DNA from: Azadirachta indica
Taxonomy: Eukaryota; Streptophyta; Magnoliopsida; Sapindales; Meliaceae
Reading direction: 5' to 3'
Length of the DNA: 64,000 nucleotides
NCBI GenBank assembly: GCA_022749755.1
Contig: CM040452.1
Span: 10,434,350 to 10,498,349, forward strand
This document shows positions 1 through 9,821 of the stretch, piece by piece. The notes beneath the pieces were generated by a model, which was not told the DNA's origin, did not search any database, and saw only the letters and a list, made by a program, of their open reading frames with translations. Position 1 is the stretch's first letter, and each line of letters opens with the position of its first letter. Made by a program: the position numbers and the translations under genes.

Positions 1-1516
1 GTCAAATGTGAAACAGACTCGGAAAACAATTTCAATTCGAGACGGGTCACATATTTTGTTACTCAGCATTGTGTACAAATTATTATGATGTATTTTAATT
101 TGAAAACGGAGAAGTTGATTATATAAGATTTTCGCAATTGGAATTGTCAAATGCCAAAAGTATGCGGAAAACAATTTTACTTTGAAAAGGGCAGCACATT
201 TTGTTACTCAACATCGTGTGAGGATCATCGTGCTGCCTTTTAATTTGAAAACAAAGGAGTTGAAAATGTTTGATTTTTGGGGCCGGAATTGTCAAATGCA
301 AAATGGACTCAAAAAATGAGTTCAATTCTAGACGGACCACAGATCTTGCTACTCAACATCGCTTGAGAATCCTTATGGTGTATTTTATTTTGAAAAACGG
401 AGAAGTTGAAAAAGTGCGATTTTTGGGGCGGAATTGTCAAACGGGGAATGGACTCGAAAAATGATTACAATTCGAGACGTGCCACTCATCTTGTTACTCA
501 GCATTGCATAAAGATCAATGCTGTGCCTTTTAATTTGAAAACAGAGAAGTTAATAAATGTGCGATTTTTGAGGGCTGGAATTGTCAAACGTGAAACAGAT
601 TCAAAAAACGATTTCAATTCGAGGCAGGCCACACATCTTGTTACTCAACATCATGTAAGGATCGTTGTGTTGTCTTTTAATTCGAAGATGAAAATGTTCA
701 TTTTTCGGGACCGTAATTGTTAAACGCAAAATGGACTGGAAAAACAATTTCAATTCGAGACGGGGCAGCTCATCCTGCTGCTCAGCATCACGTGAAGATT
801 ATTACGGCATATTTTATTTCAAAAAACGGAGATGTTGAAAATGTTTGATTTTCGGGGCCGAAATTGTGAAACGTGAAAATTGTTCAAAAAACGATTTCAA
901 TTCGAAACAGGTCACGTATCTTATTACTCAGCATCGTGTGAGGATCATTGTGGTGCCTTTAAATTTGAAAATAGAGAAGTTGAAAATGTACGACATTCGA
1001 AGTTAGAATTGTCAAACGCGAAACAAACTCGGAAATCGATTTCAATTCAAAACAGGCCATATGTCTTGTTACTTAGCATTGTGTGAGAATCGTTGTGGTG
1101 CCTTTTAATTTAAAAATAGAGAAGTTGAAAATGTACAATATTTGAGGCTAGAATTGTCAAACGCGAAATAGAATCGAAAAATGATTTCAATTCAAGACGG
1201 GTCACACGTCTTGTTGCTCAGCGTCGTGTGTGCATAGTTGTGGTGCCTTTTAAATCGAAAATAGAGAAGTTAAAAATGTTCGATTTTCAAGGCCGGAATT
1301 GTCAAACGTGAAACGGCCTCAAAAAACGATTTCTTTTCGAAATGAGCCACAGGTCTTGTTACTCAGTATCGCATGAGGATCGTTGCGATGCATTTTAATT
1401 TGAAAATGAAGAAAGTGAAAACATACGATTCTTGGGGCCGAAATTATCAAATGGGAAACAAACTCAAAAAATTATTTAAATTCGAGATGGTCCACATGTC
1501 TTGTTACTCAGCATAA
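1..1516. repeat. Degenerate ~145-bp tandem repeat (satellite-like)
   Basis: About ten head-to-tail units. The landmark (g/a)aattgtcaaa recurs at about 141, 286, 431, 578, 714, 861, 1006, 1151, 1296 and 1441, so most steps are 145 bp, with two of 147 and one of 136. Each unit also carries a TTCGAGACGGG-like block, TTGTTACTCAGCATCGTGTG and CCTTTTAATTTGAAAA in the same order. Units have diverged by many substitutions. The period is not a multiple of three and the short frames shift from unit to unit, so the array is not coding. The array is cut at 1516 by element A and resumes at 13023. A 145-bp period is compatible with a plant satellite; a centromeric role is only inference. Confidence 0.9.
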
Positions 1517-2953
1517 TGATGAATGTTTAAAAAGTGAGGGTTTATAAAGAGAAATATTATGATTCACACTTAATAATGTTCTTCTATTCCCCAATAATGA
1601 AGCATATTCCTTTATATTGAATTGTAAAACATGAATTGGACTAAATAGTTGGTTTTGCGCAGGTTTCGTATAATGAGCGTATCTTTCAATCCAAATTATC
1701 AATTCATACGATTCTTGGGCTGAACAAACATAAACTCATCATTTCACAACTTTGTAAGCTAAAAGTTGGACTAGTTTGAGCAATTAATGGGACGAAATTG
1801 GGCTTCAACAGAACTCAAGTGCATCTTTGAACCAGCCCAACGTGCTTCTGTATTTGCGCCGTATCTCCCTAAATATGTAACGAAAAATTATATGCTTAGT
1901 TGATCTAGAAAGCTGAGACAGGGATCTAAATTATTTATGTTTTGTACTTTCTCAAATTTCAACTGGTCGGTTACCAAAAAGAGCTATCATTCTAAAAGGG
2001 CGGTGGAGAAATGCGACTTGAACATCTCTGCCTATTTTCAACACAACTCACGGTCTAAAATAGAAATAAGAGCGAGATATGGACCATTAGAAAGATGAGT
2101 TATCCACCTACAACTTTGAAGAAGAATGCTTTACGAAATTCGGTGGTTTTCATGGTCAAAGATATGTTGGAAGTTGGTAGAGCGTGATTAATTGGAAATT
2201 GACCAAATTATGTTCACACATGTGGAATGTCTTTTGTTTTACCTATATAAAGGAAGACGTGGAAGTGAGGAAGGGGATCAGTTTTGTTTCCATTTTTATT
2301 TTCTTGTTGTAATTTGAACTTTAATTAAATGATGTATTTCTAATTTCGTAATTAGGGCTAAGGGTGAACTTTTGATGATTTTATAGTTTTGTTCTTTGAT
2401 CCTTTGTTTTGTTCTTCATTGTTAATCTTTTTATTGATTGAGTACTATATTTTGCAAGTGATTTTGAATTGTTAGATCACTTCTTTTGTTCTTTGTGCTT
2501 AAATGTGTTGTTTTCATCATCCAATTAAGATCACTTCTTTTGATTCTTACATATCAAGAGTAAGACAATTTATAGTTTTTAACCATCAACTAAAAGGTAA
2601 GTCTTTTGATTTCTTTGTGCTTAAATGTTTTCTTTATCATCCAAGTAAGATCACTTCTTTTGATTCTTAATTGTGTTTTTCTTTAAAAAAAAAAGAAGAT
2701 CAAGAATAAATTCTATATAAATCATTAAAATGGATCCCTAATGTCCTAGTATATAATAATATTGAATTTAAATTTGACAATAAGCAAATTCACTCCATTT
2801 CTCATAATATTGGAATATTTGGACTTGTAATATTTAGACATTTGGACTTGTGGACTTAATATAACATATTCCCTGTGGACCGACATTCGGACTTCCAAAC
2901 TTTATTACTTGAGACAACCTATACTTGAAAATTACAACCTTTAAATTGTAGCA
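1517..2953 (+). repeat. Element A 5' LTR
   Basis: 1,437 bp, TG...CA. It aligns end to end with 11610-13022 with scattered substitutions, so the insertion is not recent. One block differs: about 2491-2549 here is a near copy of the downstream block at about 2612-2670 (CTTTGTGCTTAAATGT to GATTCTTA). At this place the 3' LTR has unrelated sequence (about 12566-12625), so a local duplication or conversion has replaced part of this LTR. Confidence 0.9.
2244..2251 (+). promoter_or_regulatory. TATA box of element A 5' LTR
   Basis: TATATAAA within CCTATATAAAGGAAG, the only strong TATA match in the middle of the LTR. It is conserved in the 3' LTR at 12336-12343. It would drive the genomic transcript; the start site should lie about 30 bp downstream. 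Confidence 0.6.
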
Positions 2954-2959
2954 AGTTTT

Positions 2960-2977
2960 TGGTGCCGTTGCTGGGGA
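2960..2977 (+). other. Primer binding site, tRNA-Asp type
   Basis: TGGTGCCGTTGCTGGGGA starts 6 bp after the LTR end. It is two transitions away from the TGGCGCCGTTGCCGGGGA type of site used by Athila/Tat elements and attributed to tRNA-Asp. This supports the LTR boundary and the lineage call. Confidence 0.75.
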
Positions 2978-3351
2978 GTATGGTTTGTTTACTAGTTCTT
3001 GTTTAATTTTCTTTTATTAACTTTAACCTCTAACTCTAACTCTAACTTTAACATTTTTTTTTTTATTTACTTGTTGTTATTTATTTTTATTGGGAGGCTC
3101 AGCTGCCCATTTATATTTACATTATGGTTGGTCCTACATATACCACCTAATTTTTGTTGTTCATTTTGTTCATGGTAAGCTTAGCCACCTTTCTTAATTT
3201 TTTTTCTATTACGTATTGTGTTGTTATTTTTTTTTAAATAATTTTATTAAGAGGAAGGTTATACCACCTCTTTTCTTTTTTTATTTCTTTTATTGTGCTA
3301 ACATTTTATTTTATTGTATTTTACTTTATTGTGTTTTATTTTATTTTATTA

Positions 3352-3381
<30 letters not shown>
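2978..3381 (+). other. Element A leader (untranslated)
   Basis: AT-rich, T-rich leader between the primer site and gag. It contains a short telomere-like variant run (CTCTAACTCTAAC, about 3022-3052). No gene is visible. Confidence 0.6.

Positions 3382-3383
<2 letters not shown>
3346..3383 (+). repeat. (ATT)n microsatellite
   Basis: About a dozen ATT/TTA triplets directly abutting the first possible gag ATG at 3382. Confidence 0.85.
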
Positions 3384-5066
3384 GCTTGGATGGTATCGTG
3401 ATCCTCATTCTCATCGATTGGTGAAAGGTAATTCTGAAACCTCTTTTGAAAATTTGTTTGATTCATTTTCAAATTCACACACAACTAATACTATGGCTGA
3501 AAATGAAAGTATACATGGAGAAAATGAAAATCATCATGTTCGAACTATGCGTGAATATTTGCAACCTCCTCGAAATTCATCTCCTTCATGCTTTATTTTT
3601 CTGCTTAATGCAAATAACTTCAGATTTAAGCCCGGTATGATTCCTTTACTTCCTAATTTCCATGGCTTAAAGTCTGAAAGTCCTTATTTGCATTTGAAAG
3701 AATTTAAGGAAGTATGTGCCACATTTATGGATCAAACATATAGTGAAGAAATAATTAAGCTAAAATTGTTTCCTTTTTCTTTAAAAGATAAAAGAAAAAC
3801 ATAGCTTAATTCATTAAGACCTAGATCTATAGGCACATGGCAAGAAATGCAAACCAAGTTTTTAAAGCAATTTTTTCCAATACATAAAACGAATCTTTCA
3901 AGAGACAAATTTAAAATTTTTGTCAAAAAGGAAATGAAACTATTTTCAATGTTTGGAAAGATTTAAAAACTTGTTGAATTCATGACCACACCATGGTTTT
4001 GAAAAATGGCGTACGATAAGTTTCTTTTATGAAGGTTAACACTAGAGACAAAATAATTTGTTGAAACAATGTGTAATGGTGAATTTTTAGACAAAAACCC
4101 AGAAGAAGCTTTAGAGTATTTAGATCATTTAGCTGAGAACTCTCAATCCTGGCAAACCACTAGTTCTTCTGAAAATTCAATTAGATCTAATATGGCTAGT
4201 TCTAGTGGGGGTAAATATAATTTGAGTCAAGAAGATATTCTAAGTGCTAGAATTACAAATTTAACGAGAAAGATTGAAGCATGAAATTAAGGAAAGTTAA
4301 AGAGGTCAAATCTGTGCATAATGATAAACTTTGTGAAATTTGTGAAGTCATGGGACATTCCACTCAAGATTGTCCAAATTTTCCTATTTTTAAAGAAGTG
4401 TTGCATGACCAAGCAAATTCTATGAATTCCTTCAAAAAGCCTTTTTCCTCTAATTCTCCATATTCTGAAACATACAATCCTAGATGGAGAAATCACCCAA
4501 ATTTTAATTGGAAAAATGATAATCATGCCCATCGACTACCTCAAAGACCTTCAAATTTTCCACCATACCATTCACCACATTTGAAAACTCTTGAGGAAAC
4601 GTTGCAAACATTCATGCAAGGGCAAACAAGCATAAACAATCAAACATCACAAGCCATTAATGATATCAAGAATACACTTTCAACATTGACCTCAACTTTG
4701 TGTAGTCAAGAGAAAGGTAAATTTCCTGCTCAACCACAACCAAATCTAGCGGGTCAATTTCATGTAAGTGATTCTAACTCAAATGGCACACAACACGAGA
4801 ATGCCAACTCCATCACTACTCTCCAAAGTGGTAAGGTCATTGATAAAACCATTTCTTTGAAAGAGATTGAACCTAAAGAATCATCAAAATTAGTGAGTGA
4901 GGAAAATAATGTTGAACCTAAGATGTGTGATGTTAAAAAATGCCCTATCCCTGCTCCTTTTCCTCAAAGATTCCAATCAATTCAAAAGTTGAACCAAAAT
5001 TCTGAAATTTTTGAACTTTTTAAGCAAGTCAAAATTAACATTCCTTTGTTAGATGCAATTAAATAA
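3382..5066 (+). pseudogene. gag: Element A gag (broken)
   Basis: Encodes the capsid/nucleocapsid part of the polyprotein, which would package element RNA in cytoplasmic particles. The frame opens at 3382 (an alternative ATG lies at 3493) with the Athila-type motif TMREYLQPP, then PYLHLKEFKEVC and EEIIKLKLFPFSLKDK, typical of the retrotransposon gag domain. A TAG at 3802-3804 replaces the conserved Trp codon. The continuation LNSLRPRSIGTWQEMQ is readable directly after it. Frame breaks follow near 3960-4070. A second open stretch (4069-4284, then 4281-5066 in another frame) holds a CX2CX4HX4C zinc knuckle at 4332-4373 and a low-complexity Asn/Ser/Gln tail. It ends at a TAA (5064-5066). The copy is non-functional. 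Confidence 0.85.
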
Positions 5067-5830
5067 GTTCTTTCTTATGCCAAATTTTTAAAGATTTATG
5101 AACTGTTAAAAGGAAGCTTAATGTTCAAAAGAAAGCATTTTTAACTGAAAAAGTTAGTTCGATTATTCAATATAACACTCCACCAAAATATAAAGATCCT
5201 AGTTGTCCCACCATTTCTTGTGTAATTGGAAATTTTAGGATAAACCATACTTTACTTGATCTTGGTGCAAGTGTTAATTTGTTGCCATATTCAGTGTATG
5301 AGCAATTAGGTTTAGGTGAGCTTAAACCTACTTCTACAACACTTCAACTTGCTGATCGTTCTGTGAAAATATCACGAGGAATACTTGAGGATGTGTTAGT
5401 TCAAGTAAATAAATTTTACTTTCTTGTAGATTTTATTGTCTTACACACACAACTTGTTTTTAGCTCAAGCACCCAAATTCCTGTCATATTAGGACGTCCA
5501 TTTCTTACTACATCTAATGCAATAATCAATTGTAAAAATGGAGTTCTAAAATTATCCTTTGGAAACATGACATTGGAAATGAATGTGTTTAATATTTGCA
5601 AGCAACCTAGTGAAAATGATGACATGTATGAAGTTAGTTATATTGAGGAGCTCGTTCATGACTACTTTAATGTTTCATCTTTTTCTAATCCCTTGGATGC
5701 TTGTTTAAATGGTTACAATGATTTCAATTTTGATGAAAATTTTGAAGTGTCTCATATTTATTCTCTTTTAAAATCTTCTCAGGTTTTGGAAGTTAATGGA
5801 TGGAGATCAAAATTTGAAGACTTACCTTAA
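5067..5830 (+). pseudogene. Element A aspartic protease region (broken)
   Basis: The retropepsin-like part of pol, which would cleave the polyprotein. A readable frame around 5160-5830 contains the substrate-site analogue LLDLGASVNLLP and later ILGRPFLTT, the usual second landmark of retroviral-type proteases. The start of the frame is separated from gag by a TAA at 5064 and there is no initiating Met upstream of the active site, so this was once a continuous gag-pol frame. The tail (5560-5830) is acidic and poorly conserved. It stops at TAA 5828-5830, and the next open frame begins at 5846. Confidence 0.8.
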
Positions 5831-5845
5831 CGTGCTGATAAACCG

Positions 5846-7484
5846 ATGCCATCGAGTGTTCAACCATCAAAACTTGAATTGAAACCATTACCATCTGACC
5901 TCAAGTATGCTTTCTTGGGTGCTAATGAAACTTTTCCGGTGATAATTTCTTCTAAACTCAGTGCTCTTCAAGAATGTAAGTTGTTCGAAATTCTAAAATT
6001 GCATAAACATGCTTTAGGATGGACAATAGCTGACATAAAAGGAATTAATCCTTTGATTTGCACACATAAGATATATTTGAAAGATAATGCCAAATCATCT
6101 AGACAAATGCAACGTAGGCTAAATCTTAATATGAAAGAGGTAGTGAGAAATGAAGTTTTCAAGTTTTTAGATGTAGGGATCATTTATCCTATTTCTGATA
6201 GCATATGGGTAAGTCCTACACAAGTTGTACCTAAGAAATCTTGAGTTATTGTATTCAAAAATGAAAATAATGAATTAATTCCAACTAGAACAATTACTGG
6301 CTGGAGAATGTGCATTGACTATAGGAAACTCAATTCAATAACTAGGAAAGATCATTTCCCGTTACCATTCATGGATCAAATGTTAGAAAGGGTAGCTGGA
6401 CATTCATTTTATTGTTTTCTAGATGGGTATTCTGGGTATAACCAAATTGAAATTGCACCTGAAGACCAAGAAAAGACCACTTTCACTTGTCCATTTAGAA
6501 CTTTTGCATATAGAAGGATACCATTTGGATTGTGTAATGCACCAGCTACATTTTAAAGATGCATGCTTAGTATTTTTAGTGATATGGTTGAACGATTTCT
6601 TGAAATTTTCATGGATGAGTTTTCTGTTTTTGGTGATTCATTTGAGGATTGCTTATCTAACTTGGAAAAAGTTTTAATTAGGTGTGAAGAAAAGAATCTT
6701 GTGCTTAATTGGAAAAAATGTCATTTCATGGTCACAAATGGTATTGTGTTTGGTCACATTGTCTCATCAAAAGGAATTGAAGTAGATAAATCTAAAATTG
6801 AATTAATTGCCAATTTACCTGTTCCTAAGTCTGTTAAAAATGTTAGATCATTTTTAGGATATGCTGGTTTTTATAGGAGATTTATCAAAGACTTTAGTGT
6901 TATATCAAGACCATTGTGCAATCTCTTATTAAAAGATGCTCTCTTTGAGTGGACTCAGTCATGTCAAGAAGCTTTTATCGACCTTTAAAACCATGCTAAC
7001 ATCTGCTCTTATCATGCAGCCTCCGAATTAGACTTTACTTTTTGAAATCATGTGCGATGCTAGCGATTATGCTGTTGGAGCTGTTTTAGGACAACGAAAG
7101 GACAAGAAACCCTATGTGATTTACTATGTTAGTAAAACCTTAAATAGTGCTCAAATGAATTATTCTACCACTGAAAAGAAATTACTTGCAGTAGTATTTG
7201 CATTGGATAAATTTCGATCTTATCTTATTGGCTTACCCATTGTGATTTTTAGTGATCATGCAGTATTAAAATATCTTCTCTCAAAAAAGGATGCTAAACC
7301 TAAATTGATTAGGTGGATTCTACTACTTCAAGAATTTGATCTCACAATTCAAGACAAAAAAGGAGTACAAAATGTGGTTGCTGATCACTTGTCAAGACTT
7401 ATGTTTGAAGAATCGATTGAGACAACACCGATTAATGACAATTTTCCTGATGAGCAACTTTTCAATGTTTCTATTTTACCTTGA
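5846..7484 (+). pseudogene. Element A reverse transcriptase and RNase H (broken)
   Basis: Copies element RNA into DNA. RT landmarks in order: WVSPTQVVPKKS, RMCIDYRKLNSITRKDHFPL, FCFLDGYSGYNQI-like segment, IPFGLCNAPATF and [16 protein letters not shown]. The catalytic box reads FMDE (6608-6619), where an FMDD-type motif is expected, so the second Asp is Glu. RNase H follows (about 7050-7484) with CDASDYAVGAVLGQ, TTEKKLLAVVFA and VADHLSRL. Nonsense or frame breaks occur at TGA 6242-6244, TAA 6554-6556 (after NAPATF), TAA 6986-6988 and TGA 7482-7484 (a Trp position). Several are C-to-T type changes. Confidence 0.88.
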
Positions 7485-7520
7485 TTTGCTGATATTGTCA
7501 ATTTTCTTGTTACAGGTCAA

Positions 7521-8873
7521 ATGCCAAATCATTGGAATGCTCAAGATAAAAAGAAATTTTTAAGGGAGGTACGCAATTTCTTTTGGGATGATTCATATCT
7601 TTTCCAATATTGCCCTGACCAAATTATAAGGAGATGTCTACCAAACAATGAAAATCAAAATATCATTTCTTTTTGTCATTCCGAAGCATGTGGTGGTCAT
7701 TTTTCTTCAAAGAAAACTGCTGCGAAAATATTGCAATGTGGATTTTATTGGCCCACCTTATTTAAAGACAAAAATACATTTTGTAAAACATGTGACCATT
7801 GTCAAAAATTAGGTGAAATAACTCGTAGAAACATGATGCCATTAAATCCTATTTTAGTCATTGAAATATTTGATTGTTGGGGTATTGATTTTATGGGTCC
7901 TTTTCCATCTTCTTTTGAATATCAATACATTTTAGTTGGAGTTGACTATGTTTCAAAATGGGTAGAGGCAATTTCTTGCAAAAATAATAATCATAAAATT
8001 GTTTTGAAATTTTTAAAAGAAAACATTTTTTCAAGATTTGGAGTGCCTCGAGCCATAATAAGTGATAGAGGTTTACATTTTTGTAATAAGCCTTTTGAGA
8101 ATTTAATGAAAAAATATAGAATTACACATAAAGTTTCAACCCCTTATCACCCACAAACAAGTGGACAAGTTGAACTTGCCAATAGAGAAATAAAACATAT
8201 TTTGGAAAAAACGGTAAAGCCGAATCGTAAGGATTGGTCTTTAAGACTAACCGATGCACTTTGAGCTTATCGAACTGCTTTTAAATCATCACTTGGCATG
8301 TCTCCTTATAGACTTGTTTTTGGAAAGGCTTGTCACCTACCGGTGGAATTAGAACATAAAGCTTTTTGGGCCATTAAAATGCTTAATTTTGACTTAGATA
8401 AAGCAGGATCATTGAGAAAACTCCAAATAGATGAACTTGAAAAAATTAGGAATGAAGCTTACGAGAATTCTAGAATTTACAAAGAGAAAATGAAGGTGTT
8501 TCATGATAAACATATTATTAGAAAATCATTTGAACCTTTACAAAAAGTTCTTTTGTATGATTCAAGATTGCATCTATTTCCTGGCAAACTTTGCTCAAAA
8601 TGGAGAAGTCCCTTCATTGTTAAGAAGGTTTACCCACATGGCGCTGTTGAAATTGAGAACCCCAAAAATGGTAATGTTTTTAAAGTTAATGGACACAGTT
8701 TAAAGCCATTCTTTGAGAATTTTCCAAGCGAGTTAGAGTTTATCACTTTGAATGAACCTGTTTACAACACTGGATTATTTTTTTTGTATATACATTACTT
8801 GTTTTCTTGTGTTATTAATTTTATTGATTCCATTGTTTGTTTTCAGTTATTTTGCCGGTCAAGTGGCGGATAA
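7521..8873 (+). pseudogene. Element A integrase (broken)
   Basis: Inserts element cDNA in the genome. The N-terminal HHCC zinc-binding region reads [13 protein letters not shown] ... CKTCDHCQK. The catalytic core has the first Asp in GIDFMGPFP, the second in IISDRGLHF and the Glu in [13 protein letters not shown], so all three DDE residues are present. A TGA at 8262-8264 replaces the Trp of the conserved DALWAYRTA-type segment. The C-terminal part (8298-8873) continues in frame 3 through [20 protein letters not shown] to a Phe/Ile-rich tail ending at TAA 8871-8873. No chromodomain is seen, as expected for Athila/Tat. A splice-acceptor-like TTTGTTTTCAG lies at 8836-8846. Confidence 0.88.
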
Positions 8874-8969
8874 CGGTACTCCGTGACTCTTTAAGTCGGT
8901 TCTTTTAGTTACCCAAAATTACTGATACAATTTTTTTTCTCACTTCTTTTTCTGTTCTTTTCTTTCATT

Positions 8970-9269
8970 ATGGATGTCATTCTTTCTAGATTGCAAACAT
9001 ATTTTCCTTCTTTTTCTAAAGATGTTATACGAAAAATGTACCAATCTAGGTGTGCAAGATTAAGAATGCTTATGCAAAAAGGTATTCCTGAAGATGTGCA
9101 ATGGATAATTGAAGCAAAGGTACGTTTAGCAGGTGAGTTTTCTGATTCATTTGTTTCACGCATGCCTGGTTTAGGTAAGAGCTCTTTTGCAAAGAAACGA
9201 AGAGCGAAAAGGTTACAAGTGTGTCACAATTGTGCATGTCAACCTGTAACAAGTGATGTCGTTCTCTAG
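8970..9269 (+). CDS. Small basic Cys-rich ORF of element A (nucleic-acid-binding-like)
   Basis: An intact 99-aa ORF, 96 bp after the integrase stop, in the env-like position. Residues 1-60 are mostly helical-looking and hydrophilic. Residues 68-81 (GLGKSSFAKKRRAKR) are strongly basic and could be a nuclear signal or RNA-binding arm. Residues 85-90 give C-x2-C-x-C (CHNCAC). A basic KRRA-type run followed a few residues later by a Cys cluster resembles the layout of the small cysteine-rich nucleic-acid-binding proteins of carla- and vitiviruses, some of which suppress RNA silencing. That is a pattern resemblance only. It has no visible similarity to Athila env-like proteins. It contains several CAA codons and one TGG yet no stop, unlike gag-pol upstream. 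Expression could come from a spliced subgenomic RNA. Confidence 0.55.
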   Translation: MDVILSRLQTYFPSFSKDVIRKMYQSRCARLRMLMQKGIPEDVQWIIEAKVRLAGEFSDSFVSRMPGLGKSSFAKKRRAKRLQVCHNCACQPVTSDVVL

Positions 9270-9271
9270 GC

Positions 9272-9517
9272 ATGGTGTCTACTAATAGAGAAGATAAAAT
9301 TAAATTCATTAAGGATGGACTGAGTAAGGAGTCTTTAGATAATATCTTATTGACTCTTGAGACGCATCCTAGTGGATATGTGCAACGTGAAATTCTCAAT
9401 TTGTATACATTATTTCAAAAAGAACGTGATCGTTATAGTCTTGGGAATCTGACTTTAAAAGACCCTGTTTGCCAATTTATAAGAAAATTGGATGGGAAGC
9501 CAATCCTCGACCCATAG
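9272..9517 (+). CDS. Unknown 81-aa ORF of element A
   Basis: The ATG lies 2 bp after the stop of the preceding ORF, in another frame. The short gap would allow termination-reinitiation, or it marks an old frameshift that split a single longer protein. The product is charged and helical-looking (KIKFIKDGLSKESLDNILL, LYTLFQKERDRYSLG), with no signal peptide, membrane segment or motif I recognise. It stops at TAG 9515-9517. I do not assign a function. Confidence 0.4.
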   Translation: MVSTNREDKIKFIKDGLSKESLDNILLTLETHPSGYVQREILNLYTLFQKERDRYSLGNLTLKDPVCQFIRKLDGKPILDP

Positions 9518-9821
9518 AGGGCGTTTAAGCCGTTACTAAACGTAAAATCAGAGGAAGATGTGAGTCACAATCACAACTATCTATAAAAATATTTACTTTT
9601 AGCCGTCATTGTTGAAATTTTTATGTTTTAGATTCCTATATTAGCTGTTATCTTTGACATTTTTACATTTTTAAATTTTAACTTTTATGACAACAGCTAG
9701 CTTACCTCTATTGGTTTCATTAATACATTCTCTTTAAGTTGTATAAATGCAAGACCTCACTTCTTTATTTTCATACAAAATTTGAATCACTGACGAGGGT
9801 AAAAGACTGCAAAAAAAAAAA
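9518..9821 (+). other. Spacer upstream of LOG ORF
   Basis: AT-rich, no ORF. It holds two TATA-like sequences (TATAAAAAT at about 9582-9590 and TATAAATG at 9742-9749) and an A-run ending at the LOG ATG. It could be a captured promoter/5' UTR or simply element sequence. Confidence 0.45.
9742..9749 (+). promoter_or_regulatory. TATA-like sequence before LOG ORF
   Basis: TATAAATG about 75 bp before the LOG ATG. The spacing would fit a promoter of its own with a short 5' UTR. AT-rich sequence makes chance matches common. Confidence 0.3.

Noticed and set aside
406..723. 105-aa frame with repeated NDxNSRxATHLVTQH segments
   Set aside because: It is a read-through of the 145-bp tandem repeat. The period is not a multiple of three, so the frame is not kept from unit to unit.
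1..1516. Possible CRISPR-like or direct-repeat array
   Set aside because: Units are ~145 bp and similar throughout with no short constant repeat plus unique spacers; the window is plant nuclear DNA.
3019..3052. Telomere-like CTCTAACTCTAAC run
   Set aside because: Only a few imperfect units with no CCCTAAA core; ordinary leader sequence.
3295..3381. Hydrophobic N-terminal extension (Phe/Ile/Tyr-rich) of element A gag, resembling a membrane segment
   Set aside because: It is a translation of T-rich leader and the ATT microsatellite; the gag-like sequence starts at 3382 or 3493.
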